A stretch of 64,000 nucleotides of DNA from Angiostrongylus vasorum (taxonomy: Eukaryota > Nematoda > Chromadorea > Rhabditida > Metastrongylidae). Where the stretch lies: assembly GCA_018806985.1 (NCBI GenBank), contig JADANN010000451.1, positions 1,550,001 to 1,614,000 of the forward strand. Direction: 5' to 3'. A program made the translations under genes and the position numbers. Below are positions 25,401 through 35,700 of the stretch, in pieces (the stretch's first letter is position 1; each line of letters begins with the position of its first letter). The notes beneath the pieces were generated by a model. The model saw nothing but the letters and a program-made list of their open reading frames with translations, was not told the DNA's origin and did not search any database.

Positions 25401-28400
25401 TCCTATCTCGCTGTAGTAAACCCGGGATGGGAAGTGGGATTAAACCATATTATTAAACCAGTTTACATATTTGGTTCTGTGGCCACTTTACGTGTTTTAC
25501 GGATTCAAGCACTCCTTCAACTCGGTTCGTTGTCGTCCATGAATTCCGAATTTCTGATTGAGGACTGTGTCCTCATAAGTGTTGCTGAATGTTCGTCGAG
25601 TTGATTATCACCAGAATCTTGGGATAGCTCTTCCAAGGCTCTTCATCACAGAGGCAATAACCCGCCTTTGTACATCGGTGTGAGCTTTTCTGCGATAATT
25701 CTGATACCAACTTGCTAACCTCGTAATGATTTTATGCTTGGTTAAAGCAATATAGAATCCAACCGGCAGCCATGACTCTATTAATGCACAGTCTCGAACC
25801 GCTGCATTCCCACTGCCTTTATCAGTTTCATATTTCAATACTTTTCCTGTGAACTGAAATATTTAAACGGTCAATAGATTTTTGGAATAAACTAAGTAAT
25901 CGAATAAATATTCGTAAATACGACTCATTAACCTCCACTGTCAACAGGGAACCCTTCGCTTCGGAATTCTACTTCGTAAGAAGTGAGTGCAGTCATTTCA
26001 GTGCGAGGCGTTTTCTGGTGATGAACTTGCCATCCCGGATATTTGGGAGTCTTTGTATCGACTCGGATACAATGATGGTCTTCAACTTCAACATGTAAGA
26101 TCACTTTGGTCACGCTTCATGACTTGACTCTCGTGAAAAAAAATCGGTTTTTCTTCAAAGGGAAACCTTTTCACTGAGACAGGTAAGTTGCAAGAGCATA
26201 TTGTGTTAGGATCCAAAAAGTAAGTTTTTGAAATCCACTGCTTTCAACGCAAGATTTCTTCCTTTTATAATTCAGCACCGTGCGTAAAAATGTACAGAGC
26301 ACGGTCAGTGCCTACATTCATTATTGACAGAAAAGGTATCGACCTCGTTCCGCTAAGGTTTCGACGTCTTTATCTTCTTCGTAGCCTCGATGATCTGAGT
26401 GGATGGTCCAAAGTCCTCGTCGCAGTGTAGGTCTTCGTAATCGCTTCGAGTCAAACGTATAGCATGCAGAACAGAGTTTTTTTTAAAGCTTCCTCTTCAT
26501 CCCTTACATATTTCCATCAGTCATTCACGACTTGATTGGCCGAGAAAGTAGAAGAACAGAACTACAGGGACAAAGAGTACAACCTCATGAAAATTTATGA
26601 GCAACCAAGACAATTTCTAAGTCAAATGTTCTGCTTATTTAACAGTGTGCTCTCCAGGGATTACCACGTCGTCGTGGTTGGGAGGTCTTCCTTGCGAGGT
26701 ACAGCGGGGTTCGCCGCCACGGCAATGCTTCGCAGCCTGAGAAAGAGTAAGACGTTTCCATCAGGAAGGACAGCTAAAATTTAACCAATGCTAGTAATCA
26801 TCATCGTCATAATGTCAAATTACTCTCAAGATAGCCATTATCCCTCTAACTCACAAACGCCGATAACTGCTTATGATGGTGAACGACCTCAGGAAGCGTT
26901 CGGCTTGGCTGACCTCGGACTCTAGAAAACCACATGGGCTAGACCAGCAAAGCTCCATCCCTCAGGATTCCGCAAAACGGTCGCACTCGCCTACGACATG
27001 GGGTTGTGGGACAACAGTGAGAAGCGTTCAAATCTCACGTTGCGTAGAACGTCATCGAAAACGAACAAGATGAACACGCCTACGACACGCCATGGAGAGT
27101 GCTTCTTGCTGTGCACTTAAATACCAGAACACTCTCTTCCGAAAGCGACCTCTACGCTCTTCTTGAGGCTGCCGATCGCATCAAATTCCATGCGATCTCC
27201 CTACAAGCGACGAAAAATGGAAAGACAAATATACGCCGATTAAATGATGGAACCCTCGACGTTCGTGGAAGGAAACATGCTCGAAGTTTTGGAGACACCG
27301 GATTTGTTGTATGTAGAACTATTTGCCATTTAGTCTCATACGAAATCCTGTTACCGCGCTAGGCCATTCTTCGCCTACAGCTTGCGCGTCAAAAAAAAAG
27401 CCCCCCAGTATTATCAACTGTTACTCATCAGCTCGTATAGTTGACAAGAACGCACTGGACACGTTTTACAGCCACTTAGAGGAAGTAACCCGCAACAAAA
27501 ATTCATTGTTAGAGACTTCAATGCAAGAATAAGATGATCCAATGAAAATAAAAACATAATAGAAGAATTCGCAGTAAGGAGTCGAAATGAGAATGGAAGA
27601 CGTCTTGTAGGACTCTTGTTTGCAGTAGAGGTACCGAAGCTTTGTCATATTGAAATACACCTGGCACAACTGATAACAAATGCTAGTTTTACAAGATCTA
27701 CGCAGGAGCATTTGCATCGGTATAGGCAGAAAACATTATTAGGAGCAGCTCAAATACGATCTATTCCGAAGAAGTTCCAGCGAGATCTTTGCGACTTTAC
27801 TGTTTCGCTATCCGCCCTCGTGAACGAAAGTAGGACTATCACTACATTCCGCCATGATATGGAATTGATAATGGAAAAGTTCTACGTTAATTATCTTCGC
27901 TCCGCAATCCCCGTATCAGGCCTCGAAATTTCCACTGGTGAAAAAACTTCTCGAGGTTCTATCCTCTGGAGTTCGACTTCCGATAGAGAACTTGAAGAAA
28001 AGCACAGTTTCAAGACTCGATAATCACTACTTATTTCGTTTGAGCAGGACGCTACATTTTACATGTACTTCGCGCAACCCACATGACATCTTATCTTGAG
28101 AAAGAAAAAATCCCAGACCGGTTGAAGACCTCGCGCACGGTCATCCGGCCCAAAAAAAATGAGAGGGTGGATCTCCGTAGCTATCGACCGATATGCTTTT
28201 TGAGTGTGTTCTACAAGTTCTTCACGAAGATTATTAAGTCCAGCATCTGAAGGTCCTTGCACAAGGCACAACCAGTTGAAGAATGAGGATTCCGACAGCG
28301 ACTCTGTTGCATGGACCATATCCAAAAAGTATCACGTTTGTGTAGAGTGCCACATTCTCTTGACCTACCCTTTATCCACTAACAAAAGAATTTGAAAACG

Positions 28401-31400
28401 TTGAAACGAATGCGGTCATATTGGCGCTTGTGGGCCAAGGAGTGAACCCGTCCTACTAAGAACTCTATGCGATTTTTATTGGAACTACAGCACCAAATTA
28501 CAGCTTTTGATACCACACCCATAGCAAAAGGGGGTTCGACAAGATGACACAATATCACCAAAGCTGTTTACTTCCCCAATCCAGCAGATAATGAAGTCGT
28601 TGATCTCGACGAGAAAGGCATATGAATTGATAGGAAATTCTGGTAAAATCTCTTTTTTCTGAGGACATCGTCATTTTTCCATGAAGTAGAAACGAAGCAG
28701 AGACGATGCTAAATGAGCTCAGCGAAGCACGAAGCAACTGGGCTGCGCATAAACCATGGTAATCATTAAAATGCCATAACTGCCATTTTTTTTCCCCTAA
28801 CCGTTAACCAAATTGTTAACAAGGGAAAACTGCTGTTCATATATTTGAAAAAACCGCTTTCCTAGCATCTCATCAATTTTGTCGAATCTTTAAAGAACTC
28901 GTAGGAAGACCTAGTCACAAGCTTTTTTCTCCGCATTCTGTTTGGTACAGAGAAAATGAAACAGCAAACGTATTGAGAGATCGGTCAACTTCGGTTGTGG
29001 CCTCTCTTTAAGGGTCACCTTGTTCCAACTAACAGCTATTTCATTTTAGATTTTCCTTCTAGAATGTCGTACCTTTCGAACCGAAATTTGCCGGATCTTT
29101 TCTTTTCTTATTCTAGTATACAAGAAGACGACGTGGAGTTTTTATGAAAGAAATGGTCACGCAGCAGTTTTCGAGTTTATTTGCAAGTCTGTAAAACTAT
29201 TTGTATTTGTATTTACACAAAAAATTGTAATAAGCAACAAGTAAAAAGTTAACATTGTGAATTCGACTACATCCTCAGCTTAACTGTCTTTATTGCCGAT
29301 TTGGACTCTCCAGATCATTCCCGTTAACGGGTGATTGCTGGTGGCACTGATCGGTAGAAAACTAGCTGAGAGACATGCGAAACGAAGGACACGCATGGTG
29401 TGGTGGTGAACGCGTTAGCAGCCGGAAAGGATAATAGCGCGTTCGTTCCCCATCGCAGACAACTGAGGTCCGGAGTTTTGCAAATATCTCACCATCATTG
29501 TGGTTCCATCACAAATAATACCCTGCCGTAAAAAATTGTAATAGGCAGTAAGTAGAAACTTAACATTCTGTTTTCGAGTTTAGTTCTCTATTCTCTACAA
29601 CAGTGTAAGTAAGAGTAAGATTAGTTGGGAAAAGAGTTTAAATTCTTCTTTTGCTCTCCCCCTCGCATTTTCCACTCCATGTTTTCCGTTCTGTCAGCAC
29701 GGTCTATTGTTCTCTTCTTCTATTTTCACAGATTGGATTACGTCCCTGCGTTGTGTCCCTGAGAAAGAAGCCCTTGCACTTGTTTTTCCGTAGTTTTCGA
29801 GCCTTAGTTTAATGAGGTGAATTAAGATAAAATGATAGAAAACGAATTTATCTGAATTTCATACCCTCTGTAAACAACGTGCCTTCTTCAGTTCCGATCT
29901 TCTAACCAAATCGTGAGGGGGAAGTAATTATAATTGTAGCTGCGCTCTACACGACGAACTTAAAGGTTTAAGCAAAGCTGCCTAAACTGAGAAAGTGCTC
30001 AACTACGTCAACCAGAATTCCATATATGAACTAAAGTATAGGAGTGGCTCCCTTTGTGCATTTACAAGTGTCCCAGTTATCTCAGCACTTCAAATATTTG
30101 AAAGCATAGAACTTGCTTACTTGGTGTGGAACTTTCTTTTGATGAAATTGGGCTAGTCCCCTGTCTAAAGTAACGACTAGGGAACTATTTGTGAAAGCTT
30201 CCTGAGCACCATAAGGAAAAGACTTGTGGATTTAATTGCGTTGTGCTACAATTAGTTCCACTCAGGGTGACAAGAGTCCAGGTGTGCAATAAATAACAAA
30301 TATACACTTTGAAAATAAATAAAGTAGAGCTGTCGAAACAAAATCTTCTTAAAATTATTGGCTAATACCGATTTTATTGCGATGCAGCTCCGTGTAAACG
30401 TAAACTTTCTAAGCCTGAATTTTTTTCCAGGCTTGTCCATTCATGATTGAAGTGGAAAATCACGGCCAAATAGTGGATGCAGCTCGACTGTGCACAATGA
30501 CGAGATCAGAAAGGGACCAAATCCTTCGTGGCCTTTACCAACGCGGGAAAACAGACGCTGGCTCACAACTTGATGCCCACATTTTCACTACCGGCTACTT
30601 TGGAATGATGATCGTCCACAACGCGAAGAAGGTGAGAAGAGAATGAAGATGCAAAACGAATAATAAAAGAGAAACTAACTAAAGCTAACTGCCGAATCGT
30701 TTTCTAAAGGTTCAACCCACTTCTCGGAAGCAAATTATGATATTCCTTGCCAACTGGAATACTTTAATTGCTCGCTTTCACGAATTGTTTTGCTCGCAGC
30801 ACATAGAACTTTCTAGGTTATTTTTTTCTGACGTCCGGAGATAATCACCTTTCTCAGGTCGTCACAACAAACATTAGCCAACCACTGGAGGGAGGTTTTC
30901 CCATTTCTCGATCAGTGGTTTTCAATTTAATTCAACTAAATGCAAATTCCAAATTTTCAATTTTGCACTATACAATTTCTGAGCCATTGCATTCATCGAG
31001 ACTACGCTTAATGAAGTCGAATGCATGGCGCATCCCTCAGGGATTGATCAACACCGAGAGCTTTATCCTTTATTGAAAGGACGCGTGTGGCGCAATGGTC
31101 TGGGGTACCCTGCAACACACAAATGGAGGGTTCTCGATTTTAAGTGGGAGGGAAGGTTTCCCATTTTTCAATCAGTGGTTTTCAATTTAATTCAACTAAA
31201 TGCTAATTCCGAATTGCGATTTTGCGTTCTTCAATTTCTAAGCAACTGCATTCATCGAAACATTTAAAATATCCAGCCATTCACTGGTGGTCAGAACAAA
31301 CTGGTCTTAGAGCAAAAATAACTCGATCATTGAAGAAGTTAAATAAATATTGAGGTCTGAAAACAAATCCAAAACACAATGATAAAAATGGAATATTCGA

Positions 31401-32305
31401 AAGCGTAGTGAAGACTAGCAGATAACCTTTCTTGTACAACCGTTAACGGTCCAAAACCTGCTCAAGCTATTAGACGTGGAACTTTGCGGTCTCTTGCCCC
31501 CTGTTTTGCGTTCTTACTATCGCTACTTTCAGGATGGAGATAAGACGTATCGAGTAGAAATCACAAAAGAAGAAAATGTGAAGTGGAACTTCTATCATGG
31601 CAAGGATGACATCGACCTGACAACCAGCGGTGATTGGGTACGTTCTCCACGCAGCAACGTGAGAGATTATAGCAATACGGTCTCAGGGGAGAAGGCGAAC
31701 ACGTTGAAGAACGTGAGCGTCTCGCAAATGAGCCAGAAAAACAAAGCGCAGTAATGCGCTCTAGTAATTAAAGAGGCTACTAAGCAATGGGGGGCGCGTG
31801 TGACGCAGTGGTTGGAGGCGCCACTGCGACACACACGCGGAATCGATCCCCGCGTCCATGGCCCACCAAGCCCTCCATCCTTCCGGGGTCGGCAAATTGC
31901 TACCAGACTTGTCTAGGACGATAGCAGCACTGGCTCGATACATCGATAGGCCACCGCGAGTATTGTAATGGCCAGATATGTATTTAATCACCTCCAACGA
32001 TTAATGAAGACGAATGCATGGCGTATCCCTCAGGGATTGATCAATGGCGAGAGCTTTATGCTTTTTTTTACTAAGCAATGACGTCTTGTCGCCTAAATTC
32101 GCATTTGGTTCCTGTCATTTTCATCTATGCTTACGCCATAGGAAGCGTGAGACGTTCCCTATGGAACGTTTCTAGCTCTTTCTTTACGACGTTAACATTT
32201 CAGTGTTTTTTTCTTCACATTCCTGAAAGGTACTGATTACATCTTCAGATAAAATCTTTTCCGTCAGATGTCACCTTGATTTTTTTCACGAAATGTGCTG
32301 ATTAA
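4404..32305 (+). CDS. EFCAB7-like EF-hand protein, multi-exon gene (partly resolved)
   Basis: Placed exons: 4404-4557, 8913-9043, 9196-9270, 10960-11044, 11660-11718, 12049-12121, 12563-about 12645, about 12796-12970, 14503-14594, 14940-15037, 19079-19193, 25033-25110, 26002-26094, 30431-30631, 30858-about 30890, 31533-31637 and a possible terminal exon 32249-32305 with TAA. Phases agree through 12563, from 14503 to 15037, and from 19079 to 30631. EF-hand loops are visible as FDNDGTLSLEE (9253-9270) and FDFDCDGLLSRSEY (about 19106-19150). The order matches EFCAB7: N-terminal helices, EF pair, linker, second EF region, a DIW..LGY segment, then ACPF and MIVHN motifs. In vertebrates EFCAB7 tethers the EVC-EVC2 complex in cilia; that role is not implied here. 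The start is the first ATG after a CTTCGCAG acceptor at 4360, a possible trans-splice site. Exons between 12970 and 14503 and between 15037 and 19079 are missing from my model. The family call rests on remembered similarity. Confidence 0.62.
5555..5700 (+). repeat. Short dispersed element with hammerhead-like core (copy 1)
   Basis: Shares ACTGTGGAC.ATCGACTCG, then ATCGGCTCTGATGAAGAC and AAAGACGTCGAAG, and ends in CAACCTCGTGCAAG. The same order occurs at 53.5 kb. CTGATGA (5618-5624) followed by a GAC/GTC hairpin and GAAG resembles a hammerhead core with one change in the GAAA box. Confidence 0.45.
8171..8450 (+). repeat. SINE family A, degenerate copy
   Basis: A-box remnant in GGGCGTGTAGAGCAGTGGTT, then the GATTAGTACCAGAATTGTCTGG and GGATAGCAGCACTG body blocks. 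The 3' part ends in AACGCCGAACGCTTTATCC, as in the intact copies. Confidence 0.6.
8720..8890 (+). repeat. SINE family C, degenerate copy
   Basis: Contains CACATGTTCGAAACCC (B-box-like) followed by GATCCCGGGTTTTGCTCATTTGACAGCATC, the diverged form of the family C block GGTCCGGAGTTTTGCAAATATCTCAGCATC. It abuts exon 2 of the EFCAB7-like gene. Confidence 0.4.
9674..10258 (-). CDS. Unidentified 195-codon open frame inside an EFCAB7-like intron
   Basis: The minus strand stays open from about 10258 to the stop at 9674, longer than expected by chance for this base composition. The upper part contains RIAAVLEESQLDAANFTPFW, then a Cys/Phe-rich segment, and the lower part ends VDETWFNLILPFSYN. I do not recognise a family. 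The block encoding AAVLEESQL has a relative on the same strand at about 47.85 kb, so it may belong to a repeat. There is no clear start codon; a shorter plus-strand frame overlaps. It could be a retrotransposed gene, an unknown element or chance. Confidence 0.25.
15796..16075 (+). repeat. SINE family A copy
   Basis: Head AGGGCCACATGTAGTACAGTGGC with A box TAGTACAGTGG, B box GGGATTGATCCCC, then CGCGCCCC. The body has AATTAGTATCAGACCTGTCC, and the 3' end is GATCATCACCAACAGCTTAATCG before a T-run. Moderately diverged. Confidence 0.65.
17773..17830 (+). repeat. 29-bp unit duplicated in tandem
   Basis: Two adjacent identical copies (17773-17801 and 17802-17830) of a unit starting TCTAATGACTTAGTCACA. 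It lies in an EFCAB7-like intron; no function is visible. Confidence 0.9.
18600..18875 (-). repeat. SINE family A copy
   Basis: Minus-strand copy with the conserved 3' block (inverse of TTGATCAACGCTGAAAGCTTT) at 18600-18620 and the head with TGGCGCAGTG (inverse CACTGCGCCA) at about 18848-18857. An A-run at 18580-18590 on the plus strand is its oligo-T tail. Confidence 0.7.
19640..20464 (-). mobile_element. Truncated PLE: pseudo-LTR plus GIY-YIG segment
   Basis: 19640-19970 matches the PLE end, including an inverted copy of the pseudo-LTR with a decayed hammerhead-like motif at about 19698-19732. 20464-20111 on the minus strand encodes the same linker and GIY-YIG segment as at 1.3 kb (GTIYLISCNTC, EYIGETGRP). 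The RT part is missing, so the copy is truncated. Confidence 0.8.
20540..21785 (-). mobile_element. PLE fragment, minus strand (left arm of an inverted repeat)
   Basis: Starts with a pseudo-LTR remnant (inverse CTGAAGA at 20571-20577) and continues through a decayed GIY-YIG region (about 20980-21250) to the YVDD-proximal RT segment near 21730. About 20975-21730 is almost the exact inverse of 23930-24685. Confidence 0.75.
21790..22370 (+). mobile_element. PLE reverse transcriptase fragment, plus strand
   Basis: Plus-strand translation gives MESFDVTAFYVNVSND, FQHLMALLKMC and VGQRLAPSLANAFMS, then a diverged palm box (KHIDDSFY in place of RYVDDCF). Stops interrupt it, so it is a relic. Confidence 0.75.
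22371..23921 (-). mobile_element. PLE copy with pseudo-LTR, GIY-YIG remnant and RT segment
   Basis: A pseudo-LTR at 22371-22700 includes a well-preserved hammerhead-like motif. The GIY-YIG region lies antisense to a 247-codon plus-strand frame at 22617-23360. RT frames on the minus strand at 23693-23442 (GQRLAPSLAIAFMS, LLYCRYVDDCLV) and 23921-23739 (SFDVTALYTNV) cover the palm. It ends sharply near 23921, where a plus-strand PLE piece begins. Confidence 0.8.
22396..22434 (-). ncRNA. Hammerhead-ribozyme-like motif, best-preserved copy
   Basis: The minus strand reads CTGAGGA, a four-pair hairpin GGCG/CGCC with a short A-rich loop, GAAA and CGTC. All core boxes fit the hammerhead consensus CUGANGA...GAAA...GUC. 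It sits at the same place in the PLE end as the motif at 0.9 kb. Confidence 0.58.
23925..24910 (+). mobile_element. PLE fragment, plus strand (right arm of an inverted repeat)
   Basis: Begins within the RT palm (DDCFVICSTQ), continues through the linker and GIY-YIG remnant, and ends in a pseudo-LTR with a hammerhead-like motif at about 24764-24795 (first box TTGAAGA). The part 23930-24685 is the inverse of 20975-21730. Confidence 0.78.
25420..25620 (-). repeat. SINE family B 3' fragment
   Basis: Carries CACTTTACGTGTTTTACGG.TTCAAGCACT and GCTGAATGTTCGTCGAGTTGATT, matching the 3' half of the family B copies at 53.7 and 63.0 kb. It lies between two EFCAB7-like exons. Confidence 0.4.
26655..28765 (+). 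mobile_element. RTE-type non-LTR retrotransposon, decayed
   Basis: The 5' part (26670-27010) matches the family D repeats. The first coding region (about 27099-27310) shows LLEAADRIKFHAISLQATK, as in the AP-endonuclease of nematode RTE elements. A linker follows at 27700-28000 (RYRQKTLLGAAQIRSIPKKF). The RT follows at 28090-28230 with KIPDRLKTSRTVI and LRSYRPICFLSVFYKFFTKI. Many frameshifts and stops are present, and the YADD-box region is not recognisable. It sits in an EFCAB7-like intron in the sense orientation. Confidence 0.78.
28766..30430 (+). other. EFCAB7-like intron between the LINE and the ACPF exon
   Basis: Contains one SINE C copy (29.27-29.56 kb). Otherwise AT-rich sequence with no recognised feature. 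Confidence 0.5.
29270..29560 (+). repeat. SINE family C copy
   Basis: Contains GGGTGATTGCTGGTGGCACTGATCG, the head GGTGTGGTGGTGAACGCGTTAG, GCGTTCGTTCCCC (B-box-like), then GGTCCGGAGTTTTGCAAATATCTCACCATC and the tail AATAGGCAGTAAGTAGAAA. One of the more complete copies. Confidence 0.65.
30880..31265 (+). repeat. Partial tandem dimer of a SINE A variant
   Basis: A block of about 110 bp (ATCAGTGGTTTTCAATTTAA core) occurs at 30888-31000 and again at 31150-31262. Between the copies lie a family A 3' end (31005-31070: GAAGTCGAATGCATGGCGC, GATCAACACCGAGAGCTTTATCC) and a family A head (31080-31125: CGCGTGTGGCGCAATGG). The order body, tail, head, body suggests two head-to-tail units, each truncated at its outer edge. 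It directly follows the short 30858 exon, so part of it may be transcribed as exon. Confidence 0.5.
31778..32080 (+). repeat. SINE family A, complete copy with target-site duplication
   Basis: Element 31790-32068: head GGGGCGCGTGTGACGCAGTGG, B box GGAATCGATCCCC, 3' end GAGCTTTATGC plus an eight-T tail. It is flanked by a perfect 12-bp duplication TACTAAGCAATG (31778-31789 and 32069-32080). Confidence 0.88.
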
Positions 32306-32777
32306 TTACACTCTTTTTAAAAGTCTTTCTTCTGTAAACATCATTCTTTAAGATTTGCGATCATTTTCAGATACTGGTGTGCTCGTATAGCGCAACAGCG
32401 ATCGATCATTCCGCCGAGTTCCACCTCGTCGAAGAGCCGCCTAAGACGGACAATGGCTAAACCCTGCTTATACCTCATCTTCCGATCATTGAATGCTTCA
32501 TTACAAATCCCACTTTTACATAGGGGGAAAAACAATAAGACGAATACGGGGAGGATTTTAAATTGTAAACCTAGCTACATTTAGTTTCTCATAAACAGAA
32601 TAGTTGTGCAAGACTCCGTGAGTCGAGGCGAAGTTAAATACCGGTATCAAAGCGAAGAATCAACATTATTCAGCAATACAAATGCACATAAATTCACAAA
32701 CTGTGATTAGATCTACAGAGAATACTCGCTATGGCGATGAACATGGCCCATACTCGGATCAGGTTCAAAACGCTAAA
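32306..32777. other. Intergenic gap between convergent genes
   Basis: Separates the candidate stop of the EFCAB7-like gene from the stop of the FAM89/LURAP1-like gene. Presumably it holds both 3' UTRs. I see no clear AATAAA on either strand and no repeat. Confidence 0.5.
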
Positions 32778-35700
32778 CTAAATGACTTCCTTCTCAAACG
32801 TGGGAGACGGGGACGATGAGCTGGATTCTCTTATTCCGGAGTCGATCGAAGAGTTAGAGGAGCGGTTTTTGACAGCAATATAAGAAGGATCGAAGGAGCA
32901 TCGTTCATCTTTCAATGAATTCTCCTTTGGCATAGCCAACTTCTCTGTGGCTATTTCATAAACTTCGGGAACAATCTTGTGCGAGATCACCGGTGGCGAA
33001 ATGCGCAGCATTTCTGACGGTCGACGAGGCTGAAAATAAATCTGAATACCTAAATATTTAAGACTGAAAGTTTACTAAAATATTGTGCTTCTGATATTCC
33101 AAAATATGTATTGAGCAGAAGAGTGGAACACCTCTGCGTTAGCCCTTTTTCGTTATCCAGGATTTGTTATAGAACAACCATCGTTGTAGTGTTTTTCCCA
33201 CATAACTGATCACACATCTTAAAGTCAATGGGCGCCACATGCCGCTTCAGCAAATATTTGAATGGAACACGAATGTGGCCCCCATGTCCCGAGACACAAA
33301 TCAGGGAATCCCATGAGCTTCTTACTCTTACGTCCAAGACTCATATAGAAAGCTGTGCAACTTCGTAACCCACTAAACTAATAGCATACCGACGACAAAA
33401 TTCTTATCATATATGAAAATTTCAGACAAGCTTTTAGAGAAATGGTTCAAGTTGTGTTGTAATACATTACGTACTAGTTGGTAGGAATACGTCACAAGCA
33501 GGCAAAGCCCTTCATCATTCCTGGCTCGGCAATTTAGCACCCGACTTGTCCACTAGCATAAAAACCTTGTCCGGATATATCGGAATGAGAAATATGCATC
33601 GAATAAATTCTATGGAAGTCGAATGCATAGCGCGTCTCAGAGAGAATTATCAACGCTGAACGCTTTTATGCTTTAAGCGTCGTTTGTAAATCCGGCAAAC
33701 ATTCATAAGGAATATAAGCAGTATTATTAAGATGTTGTCAGAGATTGTGCTGTAACTTACAATTCTTCTGTGTCCAAAACGATTGCTACTCCGCGGTGGG
33801 ATCGGAATTCTTAGCACGCTGTTCTGGCGAGAGAAGTATTGCGGCTGGCTCTCACCCACACAAAATGTGGTTACTTCTGACATTGATGCTGAGAAACCAT
33901 CATCGAACTGGTCCTAAACTGAATGATGCTGAGGAATGAACAGATGAAAGACAACCGCATGCATACATGATAACACGCTCGTAAATTGCAATAGAATTCA
34001 TGAAAGCTGAAGACTCCAGATTACAGCAAGTTTTCTGGAAACACGTTTACCTCGTCGTATAAAATTATCATAGAATGGTCTTCTTCAGACCGAAGGAGAC
34101 CAGCGCTTTCCAACCACTTCTCCAAATTCATGATGAAATGTTTTTCAGACGTACTAAAGGTAATCTTAGTCTCCTAGCGAACAGAAGATGTTATAAAAAT
34201 CCAAGCTTAGAAATTGAAGTTAGGATTGGACAAAGAAGAATAACATGGAAAGAAAAGGAGAAATGGTCCGGATATGTGTTAAGTACGTTCGAGTGGATTT
34301 CGCGATTTGTTCCCGACATTACGCAAGCAAGCAACATTTGTTTGTTAATGTGTTCATAGGGAAGAAGTGGTCGTAACTAGAATGGAATACAAACGCGAAG
34401 GTGAGGTTTTACAGCATTAGGTTGATTTTTGTCAAGTGGACGAACAGAGCCGAAACGACACCTCCTTGGATTACTATGCTAATACCAGATTGACGGAAAA
34501 AAAAGCAAAACACTTTAACTATATGAACTATAGAAATCAAAAACATAGTGATTTCCCCAACCATTCTTCTTATTACCATCTGCCAATCAATACTTATCCA
34601 TATCGTGTTTAAAACTGGATGTTAATAACATATTCGTATTACCTCCTTATCGTCTTCGTTGTCGAGACTTGACTGGCTCTGACATTTCCGCAGATTCTGC
34701 TCTTTCAGCTTCTTCATTTCAGTGATCTGATCACCTAACGTAATTAGCTGTTGTAGAAGGGACATATCGTTCTCCATTAACGATAGCTGAAAAGTAGAAA
34801 TTTCCTCCGCCGCTTAATATTCACAGAATCCTACTAAAGTCGTTCTGGCACCTCTGGAAGAGAAGGAAAAGAGATGCTTGCGAAACTCAAAGATTCCTCA
34901 AAAAGAGGTCAGGACCATAGAAAATCAAGGCGGAGAAGTAGATTGGATATCGAATTCTTTTCAATATTTGTAACCACATCGCTCAGCAACTTGATTCAGC
35001 CAGCTGAGTTGTTATCTTACAATTTTCGTTAACCCCACATATGCAGGGCCGCCCACCTGGCAAGCACGCTAAAAACGATAGAGTTCCAAGAGTTTCTTAC
35101 CCGCCTTTCTATTCGATGAGAAACGACTCTCGTCAGAAGGGTGTTTTGAAAATGTGAAGCGATTGGACAGCACTCTTAAATCCAACGCTTGTATAAAACA
35201 TTTTTTCATAAGCACCTTGTCCCGATTTGACGCATCATCAACTTGAAAAGAAGAGCTTAGATGTTCCGGTTTGAGATCCCTTTAAAACGAAACTCTTTTT
35301 CAAAATTTTCCGACTAGAGATTTTTTGCTTTCTGATTCTTCTTTACAGGAGGAAAATTTCTGGGTGGAGTCAGTCGCTTTTAAGCCAATGATTAACCGTT
35401 TTCTCAAAAATCGATAGTGTTGTCAGGTTTTAAACTTAGTATGAAACGTGAAACACTATACGGCAAACTTTTGAATGATTGGTGTCTTCCTATATTTCCA
35501 TTAAATTTCTCAGTTTCCGTCATTTTTAGCAGGACATGTAACAGCTCATTAGTTTCGTGAAAGTGAGATAGTCTCACTTTTTTGATGAAGGTTACACTGC
35601 CTGCACGTACCCAGTTTTTCTTCTGATTTTATTGATCAATTTCACAACTGTTCAATCAGAAACTCAAACCTGAGAATTGCTCTGGGAGAACTAGATAGCT

